Source: Bacillota bacterium (GTDB lineage: Bacteria > Bacillota > Clostridia > Christensenellales > CAG-138). From it: a stretch of 64,000 nt of DNA. A program made the translations under genes and the position numbers. Under the pieces are notes generated by a model that was not told the origin of the DNA, ran no database searches, and saw nothing but the letters and a program-made list of their open reading frames with translations. Position 1 is the first letter of the stretch. The number at the start of each line of letters is the position of its first letter. The stretch lies in contig JAEYSE010000093.1 in the NCBI GenBank assembly GCA_023435025.1, forward strand, positions 1 to 64,000. Direction: 5' to 3'. Positions 36,074 through 44,108 of the stretch are shown here, piece by piece.

Positions 36074-36107
36074 AGAAAAGCCTCTATTCGGGTCTCCGAA
36101 TAGCGGC
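36074..36107 (-). terminator. Terminator following the proximal cyclic di-GMP aptamer
   Basis: On the minus strand GCC-CTATTCGG pairs with CCGAATAG-GGC (36107-36080), followed by TTTTCTTTG. It lies between the aptamer at 36179-36258 and tadV, so read-through here controls the tadV-flp-tad operon. A second AT-rich hairpin follows at about 36048-36080. Confidence 0.85.
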
Positions 36108-36178
36108 CTCTTTGTTTTTGCGCTGCATCCGTTTTTAGAGAAGGATGGCAAAGACGCAAACAAAAGCGCGGCTTCATT

Positions 36179-36258
36179 CGGCAGCTGGCTGTCATGGGCG
36201 ATTTTATTCGCCTTTAGACCCTGTAGCTTTGCGTAACAGCCTTTCGACTGGCTTGCCA
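36179..36258 (-). promoter_or_regulatory. Cyclic di-GMP-I riboswitch (proximal), upstream of tadV
   Basis: Minus strand: GGCAAGCCAGTCGAAAGGCTG (GNRA loop in the P2 arm), the core ACGCAAAGCTACAGGGTCTA, then a second arm, closing with CAGCTGCC. This is the GEMM-I layout. The base before CAAGCC is G, matching the position that is G in cyclic di-GMP binders and A in the cGAMP-selective variants. Its terminator is at 36074-36107. Confidence 0.9.
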
Positions 36259-36497
36259 TTATCGGGAAGATGACTTTTGTAGTACTCTTCGTTTTGTCCC
36301 GGCTCCAGCCGGGGGCTCACGATTTGCCGCTTTTTAGCGGCGAGGCTTACCTGTGTACGTAAAGCCCTTCTACCCGGCGCAAAAAGGCGAATGCCGGCGC
36401 CTTGCATCGGTGCGGGTATTCTTTGCGTCCGCCCGTGTGGGAGGTCGGGGGAGCGCTTGCCCGCAAAACTGAAGTATCCCTTTGATGCGCGTTTCAT
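36204..36497 (-). CDS. Candidate small basic protein between the tandem riboswitches
   Basis: 97 codons from ATG 36497. A strong AGGAGGTGA lies at 36519-36511, 13 nt upstream, longer than usual. At the ideal 5 nt there is a GTG whose three-codon frame (GTG CGC GGA TGA) stops on the TGA overlapping this ATG (ATGA), as in reinitiation. The product is Arg/Lys/Pro-rich without recognisable domains, and its last 18 codons run through the riboswitch aptamer. Translation could therefore unfold the aptamer. It may also be spurious; composition is not clearly coding. Confidence 0.35.
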   Translation of the reverse strand: MKRASKGYFSFAGKRSPDLPHGRTQRIPAPMQGAGIRLFAPGRRALRTQVSLAAKKRQIVSPRLEPGQNEEYYKSHLPDNGKPVERLLRKATGSKGE

Positions 36498-36579
36498 CCG
36501 CGCACCCGTATCACCTCCTCTCTAAAAATCGCGGCACTTATGATTAAGTTGGGCCGTCGTCAGCCCTTCCATGGGAACT

Positions 36580-36615
36580 GAAAACAAAAATGGCAACCGC
36601 TTGTTCGCAGTTGCC
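36580..36615 (-). terminator. Terminator following the distal cyclic di-GMP aptamer
   Basis: On the minus strand GGCAACTGC-GAACAA-GCGGTTGCC (36615-36592, one U-G pair) is followed by ATTTTTGTTTT. It shares sequence with the closing stem of the aptamer (CAGTTGCC), consistent with mutually exclusive folding. Confidence 0.88.
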
Positions 36616-36665
36616 AAAACTGTTCCATAAATTCCGGGGCAATATACTGCCACGGCCATGAAAAA

Positions 36666-36742
36666 GCGGCAACTGGCTGCCTTAGGCGTATTCGCCTTTA
36701 GGCCCTTTAGCTTTGCGTCGCTGCCTTTCGGCAGGTTTGCTA
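36666..36742 (-). promoter_or_regulatory. Cyclic di-GMP-I riboswitch (distal), between the TadG-like gene and tadV
   Basis: Minus strand: AGCAAACCTGCCGAAAGGCAG (GAAA tetraloop), core GACGCAAAGCTAAAGGGCCT, second arm AGGCG-AATA-CGCCT, closing GGCAGCCAGTTGCCGC. A close match to GEMM-I with G at the discriminating position. It lies about 410 nt upstream of the proximal aptamer, on the same strand, with its own terminator at 36580-36615. The rest of 36019-36852 holds nothing else recognisable apart from the candidate ORF. Confidence 0.93.
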
Positions 36743-36852
36743 TTAATACACTCTTTTTGCTGGCCGCCGGTAACATTTTAAGCAAATGACCGGCGGATTA
36801 AGCAGAATCTTTTTTTCTCTTTCTCTTTTATCGTTACAAACAGCACCAAACT

Positions 36853-38256
36853 TTAGCGGATCAAACGAATTTTTTCTACGTCTGGTCCAAAAACTTCGGG
36901 CGGTATATCCGGTGGGCGCGCCTCAAGGTTGGCTGGTATCCCAATGAGCCGATACGCAATCAAGCTGCCAAAGAACCGAGTATTGTTTCCACTCAATTCT
37001 ACACTTCCCTTGGGCGCATATACCACACCGGATACCCTTGTATCCCCCGTTACCATGTAGATATTGCCGTTTTTTGAGTATACGCAGACGCTATCCGTCT
37101 GGCGCATCTGCATGCCGTTTCCGTTGAAGGTGATGTTCCCCCCGGCAAATACATTGCCCGTACCGGTAAAACTGTTGCCCATGTTGAGCTTGCCTTCGGC
37201 AAAAATTGTCCCGTCATGCGTGACGGAGCCGCCGGTGAAATTGATATCCTCACCGGAATAAAGCGTACCTGTTCCGACATAGCTGTTGCCAAACGTAATG
37301 GTCCCCGTCACATATAGGTTACCATTCAGCGTGCATACCGGCGCTTCGCCCGTAATCTTGAGATCTCCGTTCACATATACGTTGCCGTTCAGCACTGCGC
37401 GGCCCATCTCCAGGTTGCCGTCGACATAAAGCGTATTGCCACCCGTCAGCACGGCTTTTCCTGCAATTTTCAAATTCCCCATGCAGTGCATGGTATTGTT
37501 GATTGCGGCCTCCGTGCAGTTGATTGTGGTACTGCCCGTCATCACCGTATAGCTAGAGAACGTCTGATACGCGTTCCACGGGAGGTTGCCCGAGCCAAGG
37601 TTGGTATATGTTGCAGGTCTCTGGGGCAGCGTTGGCTGCTTCGGGCGCGTTTGGGCTTCCACACCAGAAAAGTCCGGCATATCGATAAACGGCGCTCCGG
37701 GCACCTGCGAACCCGCTGTCATGGTAGAGGTATTGATATATACCTCGTCACACGCTTCGGCTGCGCCCGTAATTCTACCCCAGCCGGGGCTTGCGTGCAG
37801 AGAGCCATTGGAATGAATGTTGCCTTGGATATTGAAGTTGCCGCCCATCTTGAATGTATAATCCGGATCGCCGCTGAAGAGTAGGTAATCGTAGGGCCAC
37901 AGGCCGTTTTCCTTATACTTTTCCGCGCTGGCACCGGCAGATACGGCATTCGTTACCTTGCCCATTACGGTGGAAAAGCCCGCCTGTACCTCTTCCCTGC
38001 CCACCGCAGTAATGACCATATTGGAGTTTTCAAAGGAGATGATGACCTCATCTTTGGAAAAGCCGTTCTGTTCAATGTAGTATTCGGCTTCCCGCTTCGC
38101 CGCGACCGTATCGGGCAGCATAGAGGCCCCCGCCATGACGGCCGCGTCAAGCGCCGTTTGCAATCTCGAGTTTTGCAGGTACAGTACACTGCCATCCACG
38201 GCCAAAGCGCCAAACGCCATCAGGACCGAAAGCGCGATCGCCACCACAATCAGCAC
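36853..38256 (-). CDS. TadG-like pilus-locus protein with beta-helical repeats
   Basis: 467 residues from GTG 38256. The N-terminal hydrophobic helix (VLIVVAIALSVLMAFGALAV) is followed by DGSVLYLQNSRLQTALDAAV, the TadG/Flp-locus signature. The C-terminal 300 residues have repeated short strands (GNLKIAGKAV, DGNLEMGRAVLNGNVYVNGDL, GNLYVTGTITFG) suggesting a right-handed beta-helix of the bactofilin/DUF7305 kind. AAGGAG lies 10 nt before GTG. The basic residues normally preceding the helix are missing, and the same frame upstream reads RRMLPRGRS, a TGA, then TP just before the GTG, so an ancestral longer start may have been cut by a stop. It sits alone behind the third riboswitch. Confidence 0.82.
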   Translation of the reverse strand: MLIVVAIALSVLMAFGALAVDGSVLYLQNSRLQTALDAAVMAGASMLPDTVAAKREAEYYIEQNGFSKDEVIISFENSNMVITAVGREEVQAGFSTVMGKVTNAVSAGASAEKYKENGLWPYDYLLFSGDPDYTFKMGGNFNIQGNIHSNGSLHASPGWGRITGAAEACDEVYINTSTMTAGSQVPGAPFIDMPDFSGVEAQTRPKQPTLPQRPATYTNLGSGNLPWNAYQTFSSYTVMTGSTTINCTEAAINNTMHCMGNLKIAGKAVLTGGNTLYVDGNLEMGRAVLNGNVYVNGDLKITGEAPVCTLNGNLYVTGTITFGNSYVGTGTLYSGEDINFTGGSVTHDGTIFAEGKLNMGNSFTGTGNVFAGGNITFNGNGMQMRQTDSVCVYSKNGNIYMVTGDTRVSGVVYAPKGSVELSGNNTRFFGSLIAYRLIGIPANLEARPPDIPPEVFGPDVEKIRLIR

Positions 38257-38323
38257 AGGCGTTCAGCTCCTTCCCCGCGGCAGCATCCGCCGCTCAAGCC
38301 AGGCACGTTCCATTCACGCCAAC

Positions 38324-38361
38324 GAACAAAAGAAAGCAGCCAACCCGAAGGGTCAGCTGCC
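38324..38361 (-). terminator. Terminator following the third cyclic di-GMP aptamer
   Basis: On the minus strand GCAGCTGACCC-TTCG-GGGTTGGCTGC (38360-38336; 11 bp with two G-U pairs) is followed by TTTCTTTTGTT. It lies between the aptamer and the TadG-like gene. Confidence 0.88.
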
Positions 38362-38404
38362 AAACATCCAACACATGCCTAAACAGGCATATTGCATGAT
38401 TGAT

Positions 38405-38481
38405 GCGGCAACTGGCTGCCTTGGGTCAATATGACCGGTAGGCCCTTTAGCTTTGCGTCACCGGCTTTCACCGGCTTTGCC
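38405..38481 (-). promoter_or_regulatory. Cyclic di-GMP-I riboswitch upstream of the TadG-like gene
   Basis: Minus strand: GGCAAAGCCGGTGAAAGCCG (GAAA loop), core GACGCAAAGCTAAAGGGCCT, second arm ACCGGTC..GACC, closing GGCAGCCAGTTGCC. It follows a near-consensus promoter by about 35 nt and precedes a terminator at 38324-38361. Confidence 0.93.
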
Positions 38482-38517
38482 TTTATCGCTTAACAGATTG
38501 CTCCATTAAGTAATCAC

Positions 38518-38546
38518 AGTATAGTACATGCATATATGGTTGTCAA
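38518..38546 (-). promoter_or_regulatory. Sigma-A promoter driving the third riboswitch and TadG-like gene
   Basis: Minus strand: TTGACA (38546-38541), 17 nt, TATACT (38523-38518), almost full consensus. The expected start site is about 25-30 nt before the aptamer, so the leader is mostly riboswitch. Confidence 0.8.
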
Positions 38547-38575
38547 ACAGTTTTTTGCAAATTATAACAGCAATT

Positions 38576-39547
38576 TTAATTATGTTGATTGTCCTGACCC
38601 TCCAAAAGTGGAAGCAGGTAGCCGTACCCCTGTTGTTCCATCTCCGCTTTCGGTACAAAGCGCAGCGCAGCGCTGTTGATGCAGTATCGTAACCCGCCCA
38701 GCTCCTTCGGGCCGTCGTTGAACACATGCCCCAGGTGCGCATCGCCCGCACGGCTTTTTACCTCTGTACGCCGCCTGCTTAGCGAATTGTCCTCAAATTC
38801 CTTTACCACAAACGGATCGATTGGTTTACTAAAGCTGGGCCAGCCGCAGCCGCTTTCAAATTTATCCGTAGAGGCGAACAACGGCTCCCCCGACGTGATG
38901 TCCACATAGATACCGGGCCTGAACGTATCCCAATGCTGGTTATGAAAGGGAGGCTCTGTCGCCGCATGCTGCGTGACCTCGTAGGAAAGCGGGGACAGCG
39001 TGCGCTTGAGCGCTTCTTCTTCCATGGCGGGATAGTCCGCCGGGTTCACCCTGGCCTCCGCTGCCATTTTAATTTTGTTCATGCCGATGTGGCAGTACCC
39101 GCCTGGATTTTTATCCAAATACAGCTGGTGGTATTCTTCCGCGGGGTAGAAATTTTCTAGCGGCCCGTACTCGACGGCAGGCTGCTGCCTTAGCCGTGCT
39201 TTGAGGCCGTTTAGGGAACGCTCGATTACCGGTCGGTCGGCTTCGTCCACATAATAGATGCCGGTGCGGTACTGCGTGCCCACGTCCCCGCCCTGCCGGT
39301 TGAGGGAGATTGGGTCGATCGCCTCATAATAAAGCTCCAGCAAAAACCCCAGCGGCAATACTTCAGGATTGTATTCCACCTTTACGGTCTCTGCATGGCC
39401 GGTATTCCTACGGCAGACATCCTCATAAGTAGGGTTCTCCGTCTTGCCATTTGCATATCCAACTTCCGTCGTAATGACGCCGCGGACGGCACGCAGATAT
39501 TTTTCCGCGCCCCAGAAGCAGCCGCCAGCCAGATAAATGATCGCCAT
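38576..39547 (-). CDS. msrAB: Bifunctional methionine sulfoxide reductase MsrA-MsrB
   Basis: 323 residues. N-terminal MsrA with catalytic Cys10 in GGCFWGAEKY and GYANGKTENPTYEDVC. The C-terminal MsrB begins near residue 180 and carries SGCGWPSFSKPI, HLGHVFNDGP and the catalytic Cys289 in RYCINSAALRF. Zinc-binding CxxC pairs seen in some MsrB are absent. It reduces both epimers of methionine sulfoxide. The A-B order is the common one in Bacillota. Confidence 0.96.
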   Translation of the reverse strand: MAIIYLAGGCFWGAEKYLRAVRGVITTEVGYANGKTENPTYEDVCRRNTGHAETVKVEYNPEVLPLGFLLELYYEAIDPISLNRQGGDVGTQYRTGIYYVDEADRPVIERSLNGLKARLRQQPAVEYGPLENFYPAEEYHQLYLDKNPGGYCHIGMNKIKMAAEARVNPADYPAMEEEALKRTLSPLSYEVTQHAATEPPFHNQHWDTFRPGIYVDITSGEPLFASTDKFESGCGWPSFSKPIDPFVVKEFEDNSLSRRRTEVKSRAGDAHLGHVFNDGPKELGGLRYCINSAALRFVPKAEMEQQGYGYLLPLLEGQDNQHN

Positions 39548-39621
39548 CCTATAACCCTCTTTCTTAAAGCACTGTATTTATCATACCCGGTCAACAGGCC
39601 ACATTAACCGTGCGGTGGGCA

Positions 39622-39657
39622 TAAAAACGCCGCCGGAAACACGTTCCCATGCGGCGT
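39622..39657 (-). terminator. Terminator of the diguanylate cyclase gene
   Basis: On the minus strand ACGCCGC pairs with GCGGCGT around an inner GGGAA/TTTCC stem (39657-39627), followed by TTTTTAT. Confidence 0.85.
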
Positions 39658-39713
39658 ATGCATTTACCATTCGAGTATAAGGCTTAAACGAGTGCGCCGT
39701 CAATCCGGCAGGT

Positions 39714-41603
39714 TCAGGCGCTGTACGCGCCATTATAGGCAATACACTGATTCTTACCCTTGCTCTTGGCCAAGTACAGCGCGGAATCCGCCTTTTGGTA
39801 CAGTTCGTCAAAACTCGTAGTATCCGTGCCGGAGCAGGGGCATATTCCGATGCTGCACGTTACCTGCAGCCCGTTATGGAACTGGCCGGAAAGCGTGCGT
39901 ACGGTGGTGCAAAGCTCGTCCCCTTTTAAGTAGGCATGGGCGTCGTCCCCGATGTCCTTTAAAAACACCACGAATTCATCCCCACCCATGCGGCCCACAA
40001 TATCCGAACTCCGGAACACCTTGCGCATTTGCTCCGCCATCGCCATCAAAAGATGATCTCCCGTCAGGTGGCCGTAGGTATCGTTGATGCGTTTGAAGCC
40101 GTCAAGATCTACCACCATTAAGGCATGCCGGTTGACAAGGCCTTCTTTGCGCTGTAATGCGAGGAATTCGTCTATTTTGTTCTGCGTGGTTTCACGGTTT
40201 AACACCTTGGTAAGCGAATCTTGTGCGGCGCGGCCCTGCAGGCGCTGGAGCTCACGCTTCTGTTTGTCGATGTTCATGATCTTTCCCAGGAACCGTATGG
40301 CATTGCCCGCGTTGTCCCGCATGGCGTAACACTGTACATGCAGCCAGACCAGCACGCTGTCTGTAGCGTATATGCGGAACTGTACCTCCGCTTTTTCTTC
40401 GCCCGCACACATGATTTCCACCATATTGTTAATCGCCTGGCGGTCCTCCGAATAGACGCGCTTGTGGTTCTGGAGGAGGTCGTCTATCGTCTTTATGTTG
40501 GGTAAATAGCTTAAATGCTTGTGATAATTCTGGTTGAACGATATGCGCTGCGTACGCATGTCCACCTCGAATATGATGTCGTTGGTAAGGTTCTCCAGGA
40601 ACCGGTAGCGTTCCTCGCTGCGCTTTAATAGCTCTTTTTCGTTCTGCAATTGCAGCACATGGCGATGGTTGGAATGGAATACGTAAATGAGCATTCCTGC
40701 AAACACCACAAGAATGCCCGCAACCAGCAGCAGCATCCGCTGCGCGTCGATCCCTTCCAGCCTTGCCGCGGCGAAATCCGGCACCCCGCTGACCAGCATA
40801 AAGGACGACGGCGCAAGCTGCGTATAGCTCATGTGGAATGTATCCCGCCCAAGAAGGAAGGAAAGCGTGCCGCTCTCCTGTTGGCCGAGGCTCCTTTTCA
40901 ACTGCTGCGCAAGCGCCTTTCCTCCGGCGCTGTTGGACGCCTGCACGGTATCCGCAAAATTGTCCCCCGGCAGAAACGTATCACCGGTGGAGCAAACGAC
41001 CTGCCCGTCCGCAGAAAGCAGGACACGTACCCCTTTTTCCCCGAACACGCTTCCGCCGATTTGCATTTGCAGCGCTTCATGTGTGAGGCTGCCGTATAGT
41101 ACGCCCACAATTTCGCCTCCCGCCTGAGCGGGAACGCATAAAATCAGGCCTGGGGTGTTCTCGTCCGCCATGGAAGGCAGGTACGCAACCGTCCGCGTAC
41201 CGCTGACTGCGGTTTGAAAAAACGTTTCCTTTGAGACGTCAACTTCGCTGTCCACATACTTTATCCTGCCGGACTTGTCCGCAAAGCGGATATCGGCAAA
41301 TCCGCCTAGGTTTTCCGCCACCTCAACCGCCGACTTAAGCGCACCCTCCGGCGCTTCGCTAGCTACAACGAGTTCGCCAAGCGCAAAAAGCGTATCCTGC
41401 TGGCTGTTGAGATATCCTCTGAAGGAGCCTGACACTGCCCGTGATTCCTGCAAAAGCCGGTCATAGGTAGCCGTGACCAACCGGTTGCTGAGCATCAAGC
41501 TGGCCAAAAGTAACGCCAGCAGGCAGATGAAAACCGTGCCCGTTACCAATAACAGCGTCTTATGATCTCTGCTTTCATGTTTCTTTTCTTCCATGGTATG
41601 CAT
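39714..41603 (-). CDS. Membrane diguanylate cyclase (Cache-PAS-GGDEF)
   Basis: 629 residues. TM1 (about 16-39), an extracytoplasmic dCache-like sensor (about 40-288), TM2 (about 290-310), PAS (about 330-450), GGDEF domain. The active site GGDEF is intact near 539-543, and RSSD ends five residues before it, the canonical product-inhibition I-site. SKGKNQ at the end is the usual GGDEF closing motif. It should make cyclic di-GMP in response to an external cue. It is adjacent to the riboswitch-controlled pilus locus, which suggests a local circuit. Confidence 0.94.
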   Translation of the reverse strand: MHTMEEKKHESRDHKTLLLVTGTVFICLLALLLASLMLSNRLVTATYDRLLQESRAVSGSFRGYLNSQQDTLFALGELVVASEAPEGALKSAVEVAENLGGFADIRFADKSGRIKYVDSEVDVSKETFFQTAVSGTRTVAYLPSMADENTPGLILCVPAQAGGEIVGVLYGSLTHEALQMQIGGSVFGEKGVRVLLSADGQVVCSTGDTFLPGDNFADTVQASNSAGGKALAQQLKRSLGQQESGTLSFLLGRDTFHMSYTQLAPSSFMLVSGVPDFAAARLEGIDAQRMLLLVAGILVVFAGMLIYVFHSNHRHVLQLQNEKELLKRSEERYRFLENLTNDIIFEVDMRTQRISFNQNYHKHLSYLPNIKTIDDLLQNHKRVYSEDRQAINNMVEIMCAGEEKAEVQFRIYATDSVLVWLHVQCYAMRDNAGNAIRFLGKIMNIDKQKRELQRLQGRAAQDSLTKVLNRETTQNKIDEFLALQRKEGLVNRHALMVVDLDGFKRINDTYGHLTGDHLLMAMAEQMRKVFRSSDIVGRMGGDEFVVFLKDIGDDAHAYLKGDELCTTVRTLSGQFHNGLQVTCSIGICPCSGTDTTSFDELYQKADSALYLAKSKGKNQCIAYNGAYSA

Positions 41604-41711
41604 GTTGTTATACCCACAAATGCACGTCGCCCAAGCCTTACACCAGCATATATAGATGCGCCGAATCTATAGCGCAAAGCGAAATCGTTTACTTTGACGT
41701 TATCTTATTAT

Positions 41712-41741
41712 ACGAAAAAGCGGCATGTCAATCGTTTCCCA
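41712..41741 (-). promoter_or_regulatory. Possible promoter of the diguanylate cyclase gene
   Basis: Minus strand TTGACA is followed after 18 nt by TAAGAT; a perfect TATAAT overlaps at a shorter 13-nt spacing. The leader to the start at 41603 would be about 100 nt. Confidence 0.4.
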
Positions 41742-41791
41742 AAAATTATACAAAAAACTTGAATTTTGTATACAGCCCGTGTCGAATGCGG

Positions 41792-43690
41792 TCACCCCTC
41801 CGCCTGCTCGGCAATCTGAAGATATTGCAGCATCATCTTCAAACCCCTTCCGCGGTCCGGATGGACGCGGATACTTCTGAGCTTGAGTATGTCGATATAG
41901 TTGGAAAGCGCGTTTACAAGCGCGGGTTGTGCGGTAGCCATGGCAATGCAGGGCTTGTCCAGCTTGCGTATGAGCGCTCCCGTTCCCTGGCGCACCATAA
42001 GCTTGATATTATGGAACGGCACTTGGGGCAAAAGATATATGCTGTAACCCGGATACGTGCGTAACAGTTCAATCGTCGTCCGGATATGTTCGGCGTACTC
42101 CGCGGGCGTATATGCAACGCGCGCGCTGCCGTCCAACCACGGAAGTTCCACCTGCACTCGGCCCTCGGACAACGCCGCCGGGTCCGCAAGGCAGATATAA
42201 TCCGATATGCTATACAAGGACAGGTTCTTGGTTGCGCGCTTTACCGCAAGCTGATGATACGTTAAAATGCGCTCCCTTGTTTCCTCCGGAACCCCTGTCC
42301 GCTTGAGCATCCGCTCCATCAGGGACGGGGAAATGGTATACGCGGAAAGCGAATGCAGCACCACGTCCGTATCGCCCGGCGCGCGCTCGAAAGCCGAAAG
42401 GAACCGCTGGTACTGCGTCTGCATTTCTTCGCTGAACATCTGGGCTGAAACACAGCCAAATTCGCAAAGCGCATCAAGCTGCTTATGAAGGTTTTCAATC
42501 AGTTCCTCATTGTGCGTGTACAAATAAGACGCAAAAGGTGCCATATTGGTTACACAAAAAGATTGAACTGCGGCAAGTTTATCCGCCAGCAACAGCGTAC
42601 AGTCAAACCGCCGCATCGCCGGCCTTGGGAGCAGGTACAGGTTCAGCTTGCCTGTCATGAACAACGGAATCCAGCGTTCAATTGTAAGGAGTAATCGGTG
42701 TAGGCTGGCGTCCATACTGATGATAAATGTGATGCGCGTTCCCTGATCCATAATGCGTTTCAATTGCTCCGGCCATGCATTCAAAAACGCTTCGTCCTCC
42801 AGCACCCATTGAATGTCCAGGTCTGAAAACATGCGAAGTTCCCGGACGTTCCCATCCGCACATATACTTTCAATCAGGCGTGCCGCAGCGCGGCGCAGCC
42901 CGGCGTTGCCCTGGTAAATATCCATCACTCCGGAATGAAGCGTTACCGGGTCGTCCGTCTGAACAGGGGCGAGGTTCACCAGTGCCGGGCGCATGGAATC
43001 GAGCGTTTCTAAGAGATCGTCCACATAGACGCAATCCGTATTCGCGCTTCCCGCCTGCAAATAACTGCGCAGCGCGTCAAGCAGGGCTTCCCTGTCCTCC
43101 GTGGGCTCCATACGGAGGATGCCAAAGAGCGCTCTTCGCTGCCGCGAGGTATAGTCCCGCAAAGAAAAAAACGTGCATATGTTGGCAACCAGCCTTTTAT
43201 TGGCACCAGGGACGCGCACCCCTGAGCGGAAGCGGCTAATCAAAGAAGCGTCCACATTGAGATGTCGGGCAAGCGATGTATTGGTGACCTCCGCCGCGCG
43301 AATGAGCGCATCCAGTTTTTCCGCAAACGCGCCCTCCCCATGATGTTGGGTAGAGACCAAAGGCCGCTGCAGCTTATGAGCGCGCTGGGGCCTTAAACTG
43401 GAATCCGGCATATTGATCCACGCGTTGACTGCGTCCGAAATGGCGCTGACTTCTCCGCATTCCGGTGCGCCGCAAAGCGCGCAAATCTTATTTTGGCTTT
43501 TTTGCTTCAGCGCAAGCGCCGCCACGCCCATGGAGAGCTTGTCCAGCTGGGGACTAAAACGGGACGGAATCCTTTCGCCGTTGTAGAAACGGCTGATCAA
43601 AGAAGCGTCCAGCCCTGATGCCCGCGCAAGCTCGGTACGGGAAACGCCCAGTTCTTTTAACACCAGCCCAATTTTCTCATGAAACAGCAT
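41792..43690 (-). CDS. Large regulator with two helix-turn-helix units, unknown family
   Basis: 632 residues, not recognised as a named family. Two XRE-like HTH units occur near 12-42 and 128-161. Each contains the block DASLISRF followed by N/S-G-x-R-I/V-P, so one is a copy of the other. Between them is a Cys cluster, CALCGAPEC (70-78). The remaining 450 residues form an alpha/beta region without motifs I can name; YTHNEELIENLHKQLDALCE is one conserved-looking stretch. GAAGGAG lies before the ATG. Its own leader contains a perfect palindrome, a likely operator. It could be a DNA-binding sensor protein. Confidence 0.8.
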   Translation of the reverse strand: MLFHEKIGLVLKELGVSRTELARASGLDASLISRFYNGERIPSRFSPQLDKLSMGVAALALKQKSQNKICALCGAPECGEVSAISDAVNAWINMPDSSLRPQRAHKLQRPLVSTQHHGEGAFAEKLDALIRAAEVTNTSLARHLNVDASLISRFRSGVRVPGANKRLVANICTFFSLRDYTSRQRRALFGILRMEPTEDREALLDALRSYLQAGSANTDCVYVDDLLETLDSMRPALVNLAPVQTDDPVTLHSGVMDIYQGNAGLRRAAARLIESICADGNVRELRMFSDLDIQWVLEDEAFLNAWPEQLKRIMDQGTRITFIISMDASLHRLLLTIERWIPLFMTGKLNLYLLPRPAMRRFDCTLLLADKLAAVQSFCVTNMAPFASYLYTHNEELIENLHKQLDALCEFGCVSAQMFSEEMQTQYQRFLSAFERAPGDTDVVLHSLSAYTISPSLMERMLKRTGVPEETRERILTYHQLAVKRATKNLSLYSISDYICLADPAALSEGRVQVELPWLDGSARVAYTPAEYAEHIRTTIELLRTYPGYSIYLLPQVPFHNIKLMVRQGTGALIRKLDKPCIAMATAQPALVNALSNYIDILKLRSIRVHPDRGRGLKMMLQYLQIAEQAEG

Positions 43691-44068
43691 GTCTCTTCTC
43701 CTTCGTTGCCGCGCGATCCCCTTTATTGGGGTACGGCATTTTTACGGGGAAGATAAATGGGGGCAACGATGGAGGCCCAGATCTCCAACCCGAAAGCACC
43801 GGAATATATATGTCGTATTCGTCAGGACAACCAAGGCGATTGAAATACAAAGCCGTATGCTCCCACACCAAACCCAGGAACCATGAACGGAGATAAAGAT
43901 AGGGCGGACAAGAGGCTGCTTTTTGTAGATCAGGGGCGCCGCAATGCCCCCTTCTGGTTGCAAGAACTTTCATGTAACAACATTACATGTATTTATTCAT
44001 ATTATACGATATTTATCAGGCGAAATAAAGCAATGCACCCGAAATATGACATTTGCTGTTTTTAACAC
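43691..44068. other. Leader region of the twin-HTH gene with promoter and palindrome
   Basis: 378 bases with no gene seen. On the minus strand a perfect TATAAT lies at 44006-44001 (the -35, TTTATT, is weak). Downstream of it is CATGTAA-N5-TTACATG (43971-43989), a perfect 7-bp-arm palindrome near the expected start site. Leader length to 43690 would be about 300 nt, which is long; no riboswitch pattern was recognised. Confidence 0.5.
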
Positions 44069-44098
44069 AAAAAAGGAGGGCAGTGCCCTCCTTTTTAA
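44068..44098 (-). terminator. Terminator of the pyruvate kinase gene
   Basis: AAAAAGGAGGGCA and TGCCCTCCTTTTT form an 11-12-bp stem (44070-44097) with U-runs in both directions, 11 nt past the pyk stop. Confidence 0.9.
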
Positions 44099-44108
44099 CT
44101 CTTATTTG

